Assembly: GCA_031289515.1 (NCBI GenBank)
Contig: JAITPH010000116.1
Span: 1-6,225 of the forward strand
DNA: 6,225 nucleotides
Source of the DNA: Tannerella sp.
Lineage (GTDB): Bacteria > Bacteroidota > Bacteroidia > Bacteroidales > Tannerellaceae
Direction of reading: 5' to 3'
Within the stretch, counting starts at the first letter, position 1. Every line of letters starts with the position of its first letter. The notes under the pieces were generated by a model. It was not told the origin of the DNA. It searched no databases and worked only from the letters and a program-made list of their open reading frames with translations. Position numbers and translations under genes: made by a program. Below are positions 1-6,096 of this stretch, piece after piece.

Positions 1-269
1 CTGTCAAAAACAGCAGGAATACCGCACTCCGGGTCTGTCATGCCTTGCACGCTTTCCAGCGAACAGTACAGTGCATAATACCGTCCGCCTGCGTTCACTC
101 TCTTGGTCAAATCCTGCAAATAGGTAGTTTTCCCGCTCTGACGCGCCGCATGAATCACAAAGTACTGATTCATGTCAATCAACCGCTCAACGCCCTTCAA
201 TCGGGATGCCGCGTCGATCATGTAATGATATGCCTCGTTACAGGGGCCTGCGATGTTAAAGTATCTCAT
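1..269 (-). CDS. AAA-like ATPase, N-terminal part (runs off left edge)
   Basis: The gene starts at an ATG (267-269) and stays open for 89 codons to the window edge, so the C-terminus is missing. The protein begins MRYFNIAGPC. A P-loop (Walker A) fits AxxxxGKT at residues 41-48 (AARQSGKT), just after the strand YFVIH, followed by a helix and a second strand YYALYC. This opening matches the widespread bacterial family of ATP-binding proteins starting MRYFN-AGP, which have a STAND/ORC-like ATPase core. Their biological role is poorly known, and many sit in accessory or mobile regions. It begins 12 nt after the stop of the ADP-ribosylglycohydrolase gene, so co-transcription is possible, but a good TAnnTTTG promoter element lies only about 25 nt upstream. 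The Walker B motif and any C-terminal nuclease domain lie outside the window. The ATP-binding assignment is firm; the cellular role is unknown. Confidence 0.78.
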   Translation of the reverse strand, partial: MRYFNIAGPCNEAYHYMIDAASRLKGVERLIDMNQYFVIHAARQSGKTTYLQDLTKRVNAGGRYYALYCSLESVQGMTDPECGIPAVFD

Positions 270-281
270 AATCCGAAAAAA

Positions 282-1274
282 TTAAATTGTTTGGCAAAGA
301 TACTGTTTTTTTTGCAAATATAATAATAATCGTTCAGCCAAATCTTCTATATCGTGCCGTCGCGCTATTTGCTTCCTCCACTCTTGCGGGATATTTTCAA
401 GTCCATAGCAAAGTCCGGCAAGAGCGCCGGTTACGGCTGCGGTCGTGTCGGTATCCTCTCCCGGATTCACGGCTTTCAAAACGGCATCCCTGTAATTTTC
501 CGTTGTAAGCAGGCACCATACAGCAGCTTCGAGTGTGTGCAAAACATAGCCGCTACTGTGAATTTCCTCTTCTTTTGCGTCATAAATATTCCCCTTTAAC
601 AGGCGGTCAAACTTGGCTGTTTCCGATTGAGGTATGGAACGGAAACTCAAATACGCCGCAATTTCCGATTGCAAATTCCTGTATGCTATCAATTTGTCTT
701 TTCCTTCCAACAGCTGCTTTGCATATTCAAGGCAGTAAAAACAGGCTATCACTGAGCGAATATGTCCGTGTGTAATGGCGGAAACCTGACGGGTTATTTC
801 GAAACGTTCATCTATTTGCCTGTCAAAAAGATAAAATGCCAATGGAGCAATCCGCATCAGAGAGCCGTTTCCGTTATCCGTATCACGAAAGCCGCCTGCC
901 TTGTCGGGAGTAATTCCGCCGGAATGATTAAGACTGTTTATTGCCGCCTTCGTAGCTATCCCCACATCAAAAACATTTCCGGTTGCTGTCCAGTAGTTTT
1001 GATAATACCATTTTATGAAATTCTCGGCAATCACGTACAGGTCGAAATCGCGGGCGAGCGCTTCGGCAAGACAAAAAGTCAGCGAACTGTCGTCCGACCA
1101 TGTTCCGGGCGGTAGATTATAAGTACCGTATCCTCTCATATCCGTAACAGGATTTTGCTTCATTTCCTGCCGACTTGAAAATTCTGCGGGAACGCCAAGA
1201 GCATCGCCCACAGCAACCCCGAAAAGAAGGGCTTTTATTTGATCCGTATTCATATATAATTTGCTTTTATACAT
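282..1274 (-). CDS. ADP-ribosylglycohydrolase family protein (DraG/ARH-like)
   Basis: This is a complete 330-residue protein of the usual size for the family, which hydrolyses ADP-ribose from modified proteins or other targets using a two-metal (Mg or Mn) centre. Visible landmarks are GDALG at residues 23-27, TWSDDS at 58-63 (N-terminal metal ligands, D61 and D62), NGNGSLMRIAPLA at 134-146, the THGH segment at 168-171, and GEDTDTTAA at 272-280 (C-terminal ligands D274, D276, T277). All ligand positions are intact, so it should be active. No signal peptide is seen, so it is probably cytosolic. Residue 8 is also Met (start at 1253), and family members usually begin about that close to the first helix, so the true protein may be 323 residues. 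It follows the 81-residue ORF by 8 nt. The physiological substrate cannot be told from sequence; there is no adjacent ADP-ribosyltransferase or dinitrogenase gene to suggest one. Confidence 0.92.
   Translation of the reverse strand: MYKSKLYMNTDQIKALLFGVAVGDALGVPAEFSSRQEMKQNPVTDMRGYGTYNLPPGTWSDDSSLTFCLAEALARDFDLYVIAENFIKWYYQNYWTATGNVFDVGIATKAAINSLNHSGGITPDKAGGFRDTDNGNGSLMRIAPLAFYLFDRQIDERFEITRQVSAITHGHIRSVIACFYCLEYAKQLLEGKDKLIAYRNLQSEIAAYLSFRSIPQSETAKFDRLLKGNIYDAKEEEIHSSGYVLHTLEAAVWCLLTTENYRDAVLKAVNPGEDTDTTAAVTGALAGLCYGLENIPQEWRKQIARRHDIEDLAERLLLYLQKKQYLCQTI
295..322 (-). promoter_or_regulatory. Putative Bacteroidota promoter for the AAA-like ATPase
   Basis: On the minus strand, TATCTTTG (302 to 295) matches the Bacteroidota -7 consensus TAnnTTTG exactly. 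An upstream TTTG (318-315), itself part of a second match TATATTTG (322-315), could act as a -33 element, although the 12-nt gap is shorter than usual. Transcription would start near 289 and give a leader of about 20 nt. The site lies inside the last codons of the ADP-ribosylglycohydrolase gene. The AT-rich coding sequence could produce such a match by chance. Confidence 0.45.
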
Positions 1275-1282
1275 TTCTGTTT

Positions 1283-1528
1283 CTATTGGACATAATGATT
1301 ATATGCATAATAAATTAAAGTCACAAACAAACGATAGAAAAACTGCTGAAAATATCGCAGGGAGAAATACACCTTGTCCGATTGACGCAGGATTTGTTCG
1401 ATACTCAGGGCTTCTGCAAACCCTTTGTCATTACCCGCCCAATCTTTTACTGTTTGCTCATTGATATAAGCAATCACGGAATGGAGACGCGCTGTGTTCG
1501 GCGTGTCATTTGTCTTTTGAATATTCAT
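1283..1528 (-). CDS. Small hypothetical protein, possibly truncated
   Basis: This is an 81-codon ORF with an ATG start (1526-1528), placed between the peptidase terminator and the ADP-ribosylglycohydrolase gene and ending 8 nt before the latter. I do not recognise it. Residues 1-60 are polar and read like a normal soluble protein (for example ARLHSVIAYINEQ and GFAEALSIEQILRQ, both likely helices). The last 20 residues are rich in Phe and Tyr and the DNA there becomes AT-rich, which suggests that the reading frame may run past the end of a decayed or shortened gene. No clear SD site is present; AAAAG lies just upstream, as is common in Bacteroidota. It could be a genuine small partner of the hydrolase, the remnant N-terminus of a longer gene, or a chance ORF. 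The same-strand position and tight spacing favour a real gene. Confidence 0.45.
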   Translation of the reverse strand: MNIQKTNDTPNTARLHSVIAYINEQTVKDWAGNDKGFAEALSIEQILRQSDKVYFSLRYFQQFFYRLFVTLIYYAYNHYVQ

Positions 1529-1561
1529 ACTTTTACCGCATTATTTGTATCTGCTAAAAAC

Positions 1562-1612
1562 AAGGGAGAAGGAGACATCCGTATCCGACACACAGATGTC
1601 TCCTTCTACCTT
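1562..1612 (-). terminator. Intrinsic terminator of the S9 peptidase gene
   Basis: A perfect 13-bp inverted repeat (AGAAGGAGACATC at 1567-1579, complement at 1595-1607) surrounds a 15-nt loop. After one mismatch (1566/1608) it extends by four more pairs (1562-1565 with 1609-1612). Read on the minus strand, the stem is followed by GTTTTT, a short U-tract, and it starts 20 nt after the peptidase stop codon. There is no T-tract on the plus-strand side, so it acts on minus-strand transcripts. It insulates the downstream small ORF and hydrolase gene, which therefore need their own promoter or read-through. Confidence 0.85.
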
Positions 1613-1632
1613 AAAAACCTAAAACATGCCTC

Positions 1633-4212
1633 CTACCGTTCCGGATAAAGCTCATTCCACCATTCGGGCTGTGATTTCAGCCAGCGGGCAAACCATGCGT
1701 AAATGGTCTTGTTCCATTCTATTCGCTTCTTGTACTCCAGTATTCCGTGATTTTCCTTGTCGACGGTGATAAATTCGACCGTCTTCCCCAATATCTTCAA
1801 TGCGTTATACATCTGTATGCTCTCTCCAATCGGCACATTCGTATCCGCCGTTCCGTGAAGCAACAGTAGCGGAGTATTGATTTTATCGGCATGAAACAAT
1901 GGACTTTGTTCGTGATACAGCTGCGGATTGTTCCACGGATAGCTGAATGCGCTTGCCGCCGAACTGTACGAATAGCCCCAATAGCCCTCGCCCCAGTAAC
2001 TTGTAATATTGCTGATTCCCGCATGTGAAACGGCAGCTGCGAAAATATCAGTCCGCGTCTGCAAGTATTGCGTCATAAAACCGCCGTATGAAGCGCCGAT
2101 ACAGCCAATCTTGGCGCTATCGACGAAATCGTGTTCGCGCCAGAACAATTGCGTACCGAGAATGATTTCGTCAGCCGTTTTCTTGCCCCACGCATTAACG
2201 TGGCGGGCGGCAAATTCCTGACCGAAACCGGTAGTTCCCGACGGCTGCAGCGTATAAACCACATAACCCAAAGCCGCATAAACCTGCAACGGATAAGTAG
2301 ACTCCAAAACCCGCGCCGTAGGCGAAGTGCCTCCGTAATAGTATACAATCATGGGATATTTCTTTCCCTCCTCATATCCGTAAGGCAAATAATACCGGCC
2401 TTCGATAGTCGTACCGTCGGCGGAAACAAAATTCCAGTCGGTCACTTTGCTCAACTCCATTTCATCAAGTTGCGACTTGAACGGATCCGACAAAAGCGTC
2501 GATTTGCCTGTTTTAATATTATAACTGTACAACCGGTATGAATTTGTAGCGCTTTCGCCCTGATATACGGCAATCGGAGCCTGTTCCGCCAGTCTGAAAG
2601 AGCGAATCATGTCTTCCGGCAAATCCAGTTTCCTGAAAGTCGAGTTCTTGGGATTGAAGCAGTAAATCGAGATGCGATCTTTATCTTCCGTCGTAAAATA
2701 AATCATGTTATCGTATTTAGACCACTGCGCGCCATTGATGCTCGGATTAAAATCCTTCGTAACCGGAGTAACGGCCAGCGTTTTGCGGTCGACAAGGAAA
2801 GCCTGATAATCATACGTATTCGATATCTGACCGTCTTTAATATTCAAAGCGATGCCGTTGAAAGCCTCGCCGCTGCCTGTAATCAGAAGCTGTTTGGCGT
2901 CAGGCGAATACTGCGCGCCTCCGATAAACGGATCCGTAAACAGAGTATCCACCTTCAGGGTCGTCAAATCCAGCTCATAGAGAGTTTTGATAGAGAAGGG
3001 ACGTTGCGTGATATTATCCGAATTGGTAGCGATTAAGGCTTTTTTGCCGTCGGGACTAATATCGTTCAGCGACACGCTTGTATGTCCAAAAGTAAGCCGC
3101 TGCGTCGCTTTGGTATCAAAATCGTAGAGATAAAGCGAATTGCGCCTGCGATACGCACCCGAACGGTCGTTGGGAGCGAGTACCCTTTTCAGGTCGCCCT
3201 TGTCTGCCGGTATTTCTTCGGATTTGTTGAAAATAAGGAACTTATTGTCGGGCGACAGGACAAACCGGTCGGACTGTATATTTTCTGCCAACAGTTTCTC
3301 CTCCAGAGTCGCCACATCCATGCGGTAGAGATTTCGCCTTTTTGTACCTTGGCGAGTATAAACGACATAGTCCCGATCCATAATCCAAAGCGGAGAAATA
3401 CTTGGCGGAAAGCGGTATACGACTTTGTTATCGGCAACAGTTCTCAATTCAAGTTCGTAGCTGCCGCCGGGACTGCCACCGGGTCCTCCGCCCGCATTGC
3501 CGCCGGGGTTGGCAACCGACGTCGCGCAAATCAGATACTTGCCGCTCGGCGAGATGCTGCTGTTGGCTGTCAGGCGCGATCCTTCCAGAATGTCGTTGAT
3601 TGTGATTCGGCGCAACCTGTCTGTCGAGACGCTGATAAGAGCCGCAGAATCCGTTTTTGAAGCCGTGACTTCGGCTTTCAGACTTGATTCCGCCGATTTT
3701 CCTGCTCCGCTTAACTGCTTTATAACTATCTGATACCTGCGCGGCTCTAAAGTCAGAGATATTGACGTCGCTTTTGCTTTCGACAAGCTGTCTTCCCTCG
3801 TGTCTTTTGTTTTTTCGAGTTTGTCGTTCACGTATATTTCCAGCATGTCGGTGGACGTAACGGTCAGATTAGCTTTGCAATAACGGTCGGCGTCAATATT
3901 GAAAGCCAACAGGCGGATTGCGTTTTTATGAACTGCGTCACTACCGTCGGCGTCGAATGACAAATCAATTACGCCGGCAGTATCGGCTTCGATAATTGCC
4001 TGATTTTGTAATAATTCCCCGAAATCGACCTCCGTTTTCAGGAGTTCTTTTTCCGAAAACTTTTTCTTTTCGACGTCGGTACTATCGATCGTCACAGGCG
4101 AAAAGACAGGTATAAACGAGGAAGTCCTGTATGCAGTCACTTTTACCGGCGACTGGGCGGATGCAAACAAACAACTGATAATCAGTACGGATAAAAAATT
4201 AATTCTTCTCAT
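1633..4212 (-). CDS. Exported S9-family serine peptidase (prolyl oligopeptidase / DPP-IV-like)
   Basis: This is a complete 859-residue protein. Residues 1-19 form a signal peptide (MRR, hydrophobic core, then ASA before Q20), so it is exported to the periplasm or envelope. C14 in IISC also loosely fits a lipobox, so lipoprotein processing is a less likely alternative. Residues about 23-200 form a beta-rich N-terminal region ending in a segment like a carbohydrate-binding or jelly-roll module (inference). Residues about 205-590 resemble a beta-propeller with repeated SPDGK/SPDNK-type turns (SPSGK 221, SPDNK 320, SPDGK 386, SPDAK 436). Residues about 600-850 form the alpha/beta-hydrolase domain with the full triad: S708 in GASYGG, D790 in HGTAD, H822 in ENHG. 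Such enzymes cleave short peptides, often after proline or from the N-terminus, and serve peptide use; the exact specificity is not readable. It is longer than a typical DPP-IV (about 700-760) because of the N-terminal region. A Gly-rich insert (NPGGNAGGGPGGSPGG) lies at 235-250. It has its own promoter and terminator, so it is monocistronic. Confidence 0.95.
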   Translation of the reverse strand: MRRINFLSVLIISCLFASAQSPVKVTAYRTSSFIPVFSPVTIDSTDVEKKKFSEKELLKTEVDFGELLQNQAIIEADTAGVIDLSFDADGSDAVHKNAIRLLAFNIDADRYCKANLTVTSTDMLEIYVNDKLEKTKDTREDSLSKAKATSISLTLEPRRYQIVIKQLSGAGKSAESSLKAEVTASKTDSAALISVSTDRLRRITINDILEGSRLTANSSISPSGKYLICATSVANPGGNAGGGPGGSPGGSYELELRTVADNKVVYRFPPSISPLWIMDRDYVVYTRQGTKRRNLYRMDVATLEEKLLAENIQSDRFVLSPDNKFLIFNKSEEIPADKGDLKRVLAPNDRSGAYRRRNSLYLYDFDTKATQRLTFGHTSVSLNDISPDGKKALIATNSDNITQRPFSIKTLYELDLTTLKVDTLFTDPFIGGAQYSPDAKQLLITGSGEAFNGIALNIKDGQISNTYDYQAFLVDRKTLAVTPVTKDFNPSINGAQWSKYDNMIYFTTEDKDRISIYCFNPKNSTFRKLDLPEDMIRSFRLAEQAPIAVYQGESATNSYRLYSYNIKTGKSTLLSDPFKSQLDEMELSKVTDWNFVSADGTTIEGRYYLPYGYEEGKKYPMIVYYYGGTSPTARVLESTYPLQVYAALGYVVYTLQPSGTTGFGQEFAARHVNAWGKKTADEIILGTQLFWREHDFVDSAKIGCIGASYGGFMTQYLQTRTDIFAAAVSHAGISNITSYWGEGYWGYSYSSAASAFSYPWNNPQLYHEQSPLFHADKINTPLLLLHGTADTNVPIGESIQMYNALKILGKTVEFITVDKENHGILEYKKRIEWNKTIYAWFARWLKSQPEWWNELYPER

Positions 4213-4246
4213 AATATATGTAAGTTAAAGACGTGAATATTTCCGA

Positions 4247-4254
4247 CAAAACTA
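4247..4254 (-). promoter_or_regulatory. Putative -7 promoter element of the S9 peptidase gene
   Basis: TAGTTTTG on the minus strand matches TAnnTTTG and lies 35 nt before the ATG, predicting a start near 4241 and a leader of about 28 nt. No good TTTG -33 element is visible in the AT-rich sequence upstream, so the call rests on the -7 match and its position. Confidence 0.5.
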
Positions 4255-4320
4255 CTGTTTTTATAATAAAATTCGTGTATTTTTACGAAAAAAAATTATG
4301 AACATCAAAAAAAATTCGGC

Positions 4321-4352
4321 TTCGGCGAAAAAACTTATGATTTTTTCCCGAA
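4321..4352. repeat. Imperfect inverted repeat in the divergent promoter region
   Basis: The left arm TTCGGCGAAAAAA (4321-4333) pairs with the right arm TTTTTTCCCGAA (4341-4352), giving 12 base pairs with one bulged C (4326) around a 7-nt centre, CTTATGA. It ends about 28 nt before the ald -7 element and lies upstream of both predicted transcription starts, so it would act as DNA (a regulator site) unless an earlier start exists. The function is inferred; A/T-tract pairing alone can arise in such AT-rich DNA, but the TTCGG/CCGAA ends are less likely to. Confidence 0.5.
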
Positions 4353-4380
4353 TATATTACTTTTTCGGCTCAACATTTTC

Positions 4381-4388
4381 TACTTTTG
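4381..4388 (+). promoter_or_regulatory. Putative -7 promoter element of ald
   Basis: TACTTTTG is an exact match to the Bacteroidota -7 consensus TAnnTTTG, 57 nt before the ald ATG. Transcription would start near 4394, leaving a leader of about 50 nt. The -33 position holds only TTTTCGG, a weak match to TTTG. Confidence 0.55.
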
Positions 4389-4445
4389 TCGCGCAATTTT
4401 CATGCGATCAATAAGAAAATGTTTAACAAATAAAGACAAAAAGAG

Positions 4446-5534
4446 ATGAAAATAAGCGTATTAAAAGAAATCAAGGCTGCTGAGAAGCGAGTTTCCATGA
4501 CCCCTGCGGGAGTAGACTTGCTGACAAAAAACGGTCACAAGGTCTTAGTCGAGAAAGCCGCCGGAGCAGGTAGCGGATTCCCTGACGAAGCATACGTACA
4601 AGCGGGAGCGGAGATGGTAGCCACGCCCGAAGAACTGTATGAACGCGGCGAGATGGTGATGCACGTCAAGGAAATTCAACCCGGCGAGTACAAACTGCTT
4701 CGCGAAGGACAAATCGTTTTCACGTACTTACACCTTGCCGCCGACCTTGAACAGACGGTAGCGCTTCAAGCCTCCAAATGTGTGGCTATTGCCTACGAAA
4801 CTGTTCAGACCGCCGACGGACGGTTGCCTTTGCTTCAACCGATGAGCGAGATTGCAGGCAGGATGTCTATACAGGAAGGCGCTCATTTCCTCCAAATGCC
4901 GCAGGGTGGCAACGGCATATTGCTTGGCGGCGTTCCGGGAGTGGCTCCGGGGAAGGTTGTCGTAATAGGCGGCGGCGTTGTCGGAACAAATGCAGCTAAA
5001 ATCGCTTGCGGCATGGGCGCTGACGTGACCATTCTGGATATGAATATCGAGCGGTTGCGTTATCTTGACGACGTCATGCCCGCCAATTGCAAAACACTGG
5101 TTAGCAGTCATTATGCGCTGCTTGAAGAAATCAAACAGGCCGACTTGGTTATCGGAGCGGTATTGATAGCAGGCGCAAAAGCTCCCAGATTGGTGACAAG
5201 ACAAATGATAGCGCAGATGAAAAAAGGTTCTGTTATGGTAGACGTTGCTATCGATCAGGGAGGATGCTTCGAAACGTCTCACCCGACAACTCATCAAGAC
5301 CCTGTATTTACGATAGAAGGAGTGACCCAATATTGCGTGGCAAACATGCCCGGCGCCGTTGCCCGCACATCTACAATGGCTTTGACAAACGCTACCCTGC
5401 CCTACGCTCTGGCTATCGCAAACAAGGGTTGGCAGAAAGCATTGGAAGACGACAAAGCGCTCGCCAAGGGACTGAACGTATTAAACGGCGAGATTGTATA
5501 TGAGCCTGTCAAAGAAGCCTTAGGCATCAAGTAA
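4446..5534 (+). CDS. ald: Alanine dehydrogenase
   Basis: The cytosolic NAD-dependent enzyme (EC 1.4.1.1) interconverts L-alanine with pyruvate, ammonia and NADH. It links amino-acid catabolism or ammonia assimilation to central carbon. The 362 residues are complete and of normal family length. The active-site residues known from Mycobacterium tuberculosis Ald fall at the same numbers here: R15 and K75 (pyruvate binding), H96 (catalytic acid/base), D270 (catalytic) and N300. The Rossmann fold is marked by [10 protein letters not shown] at 171-180, with acidic D198 at the end of the next strand for the NAD ribose, explaining NAD preference. The N-terminal signature [14 protein letters not shown] and the late motif [11 protein letters not shown] are typical. 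The family also includes the NAD(P) transhydrogenase alpha subunit, but overall length and the motif set favour Ald. It has its own promoter and is transcribed alone. Its stop codon directly abuts the convergent ybaK stop, with no terminator in between. Confidence 0.97.
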   Translation: MKISVLKEIKAAEKRVSMTPAGVDLLTKNGHKVLVEKAAGAGSGFPDEAYVQAGAEMVATPEELYERGEMVMHVKEIQPGEYKLLREGQIVFTYLHLAADLEQTVALQASKCVAIAYETVQTADGRLPLLQPMSEIAGRMSIQEGAHFLQMPQGGNGILLGGVPGVAPGKVVVIGGGVVGTNAAKIACGMGADVTILDMNIERLRYLDDVMPANCKTLVSSHYALLEEIKQADLVIGAVLIAGAKAPRLVTRQMIAQMKKGSVMVDVAIDQGGCFETSHPTTHQDPVFTIEGVTQYCVANMPGAVARTSTMALTNATLPYALAIANKGWQKALEDDKALAKGLNVLNGEIVYEPVKEALGIK

Positions 5535-6038
5535 TTACGGCACAATATCCACGACGCCTGCTTTTGAGACTGCAATCAGGGCTGCTGTCTTTATTTTCAG
5601 TTGCAAGCCTCGCTGTCCGGCGCTGACAAATGTGTGTTCGTACAACAAACTGGTTTCGTGGATATAGGTCGGAAAATGCTTTTTCATTCCGATTGGCGAA
5701 CAACCGCCTCTGATATATCCGGTTAAGGGCAAAAGGTCTTTCATCGGAATCAGGTCGCAGTTTTTATTGCCGGAAACTTTTGCTGCTTTCTTCAAATCGA
5801 CTTCGGAGTCGCCCGGAATGACACATACAAAATAGCCGTTTTTGTCGCCTTTGAGTACAAGCGTTTTAAAGACTTGTTCTATCGGCTCGTTCAAGGCTTC
5901 CGCTACATGCGGAGCGCTCAAGTCGTTTTCGTCAAACTCGTAAGCAATGAGTTCGTACTCAATTTTAGCCTGTTCCAGCAGGCGGGCAGCATTTGTTTTG
6001 CTTATTTTTGTCTTCTTTATTTCGTCCTGTTTAGGCAT
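5535..6038 (-). CDS. ybaK: Cys-tRNA(Pro)/Cys-tRNA(Cys) deacylase, YbaK/EbsC family
   Basis: This free-standing trans-editing enzyme hydrolyses Cys-tRNA(Pro) made in error by prolyl-tRNA synthetase, protecting translation in the cytosol. The 167 residues span one YbaK/ProRS-type editing domain. The conserved lysine lies in VFKTLVLKG (K58). It is followed by VCVIPGDSEVDLKKAAKVSG, the family signature GYIRGGCSPIGMKK at 107-120, and SAGQRGLQL at 139-147. I chose the ATG at 6036-6038. The frame stays open to a TTG at 6105-6107, but that would add 23 residues encoded by a simple repeat, overlap the upstream gene, and exceed the usual family start near SKTNAARLL. No TAnnTTTG element is seen upstream, so it may be co-transcribed with the preceding gene, whose stop lies 58 nt away. 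Confidence 0.95.
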   Translation of the reverse strand: MPKQDEIKKTKISKTNAARLLEQAKIEYELIAYEFDENDLSAPHVAEALNEPIEQVFKTLVLKGDKNGYFVCVIPGDSEVDLKKAAKVSGNKNCDLIPMKDLLPLTGYIRGGCSPIGMKKHFPTYIHETSLLYEHTFVSAGQRGLQLKIKTAALIAVSKAGVVDIVP

Positions 6039-6060
6039 AAGATAATAAATAGCGTCTCCT

Positions 6061-6085
6061 CGACTTTTGACTTCCGACTTTTGAC
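6061..6085. repeat. Short tandem repeat between ybaK and the upstream gene
   Basis: Two exact copies of CGACTTTTGAC (6061-6071 and 6075-6085) lie 14 nt apart, followed by the related TTCAACTTTCAA at 6097-6107. Low-complexity runs of this kind (GTCAAAAGTC, AGTTGAAAG) are common between genes in Bacteroidales. It lies in the 58-nt gap ahead of ybaK and has no evident function. Confidence 0.6.
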
Positions 6086-6096
6086 TCTCAATTTTT

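Larger units (their letters stand above)
4213..4445. other. Divergent intergenic region, peptidase / ald
   Basis: This 233-nt, strongly AT-rich non-coding stretch lies between the peptidase and alanine dehydrogenase start codons. It contains one TAnnTTTG match pointing each way, several A- and T-tracts of six to nine bases, three copies of TTCGGC (4315-4320, 4321-4326, 4364-4369; the first two in tandem) and an imperfect inverted repeat at 4321-4352. No ORF or RNA gene is evident. The ald leader just before the start codon is A-rich (AAAGACAAAAAGAG) without a strong SD, as usual for Bacteroidota. Confidence 0.7.

Noticed and set aside
45..323. 92-codon plus-strand ORF at the left edge
   Set aside because: It is opposite the P-loop ATPase, whose Walker A motif fixes the true strand and frame.
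762..1115. 117-codon plus-strand ORF inside the hydrolase gene
   Set aside because: It is antisense to conserved metal-binding motifs of the ADP-ribosylglycohydrolase and has no features of its own.
1325..1345. Possible promoter for the hydrolase inside the small ORF (minus strand TATCGTTTG)
   Set aside because: The spacing between TA and TTTG is three bases instead of two and no -33 partner is visible.
3082..3660. 192-codon plus-strand ORF opposite the S9 peptidase
   Set aside because: It lies wholly antisense to a well-supported gene, its product is rich in Arg, Cys and Ile with no recognisable motif, and it has no promoter or leader. It is a frame shadow.
4728..5330. 200-codon minus-strand ORF opposite ald
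   Set aside because: It is antisense to a gene with all active-site residues conserved, and its product is rich in His, Cys, Ser and Arg with no family resemblance.
5510..5540. Possible terminator hairpin at the ald 3' end (GCCTTAGGC)
   Set aside because: The stem is only three pairs with a 3-nt loop and no T-tract follows.
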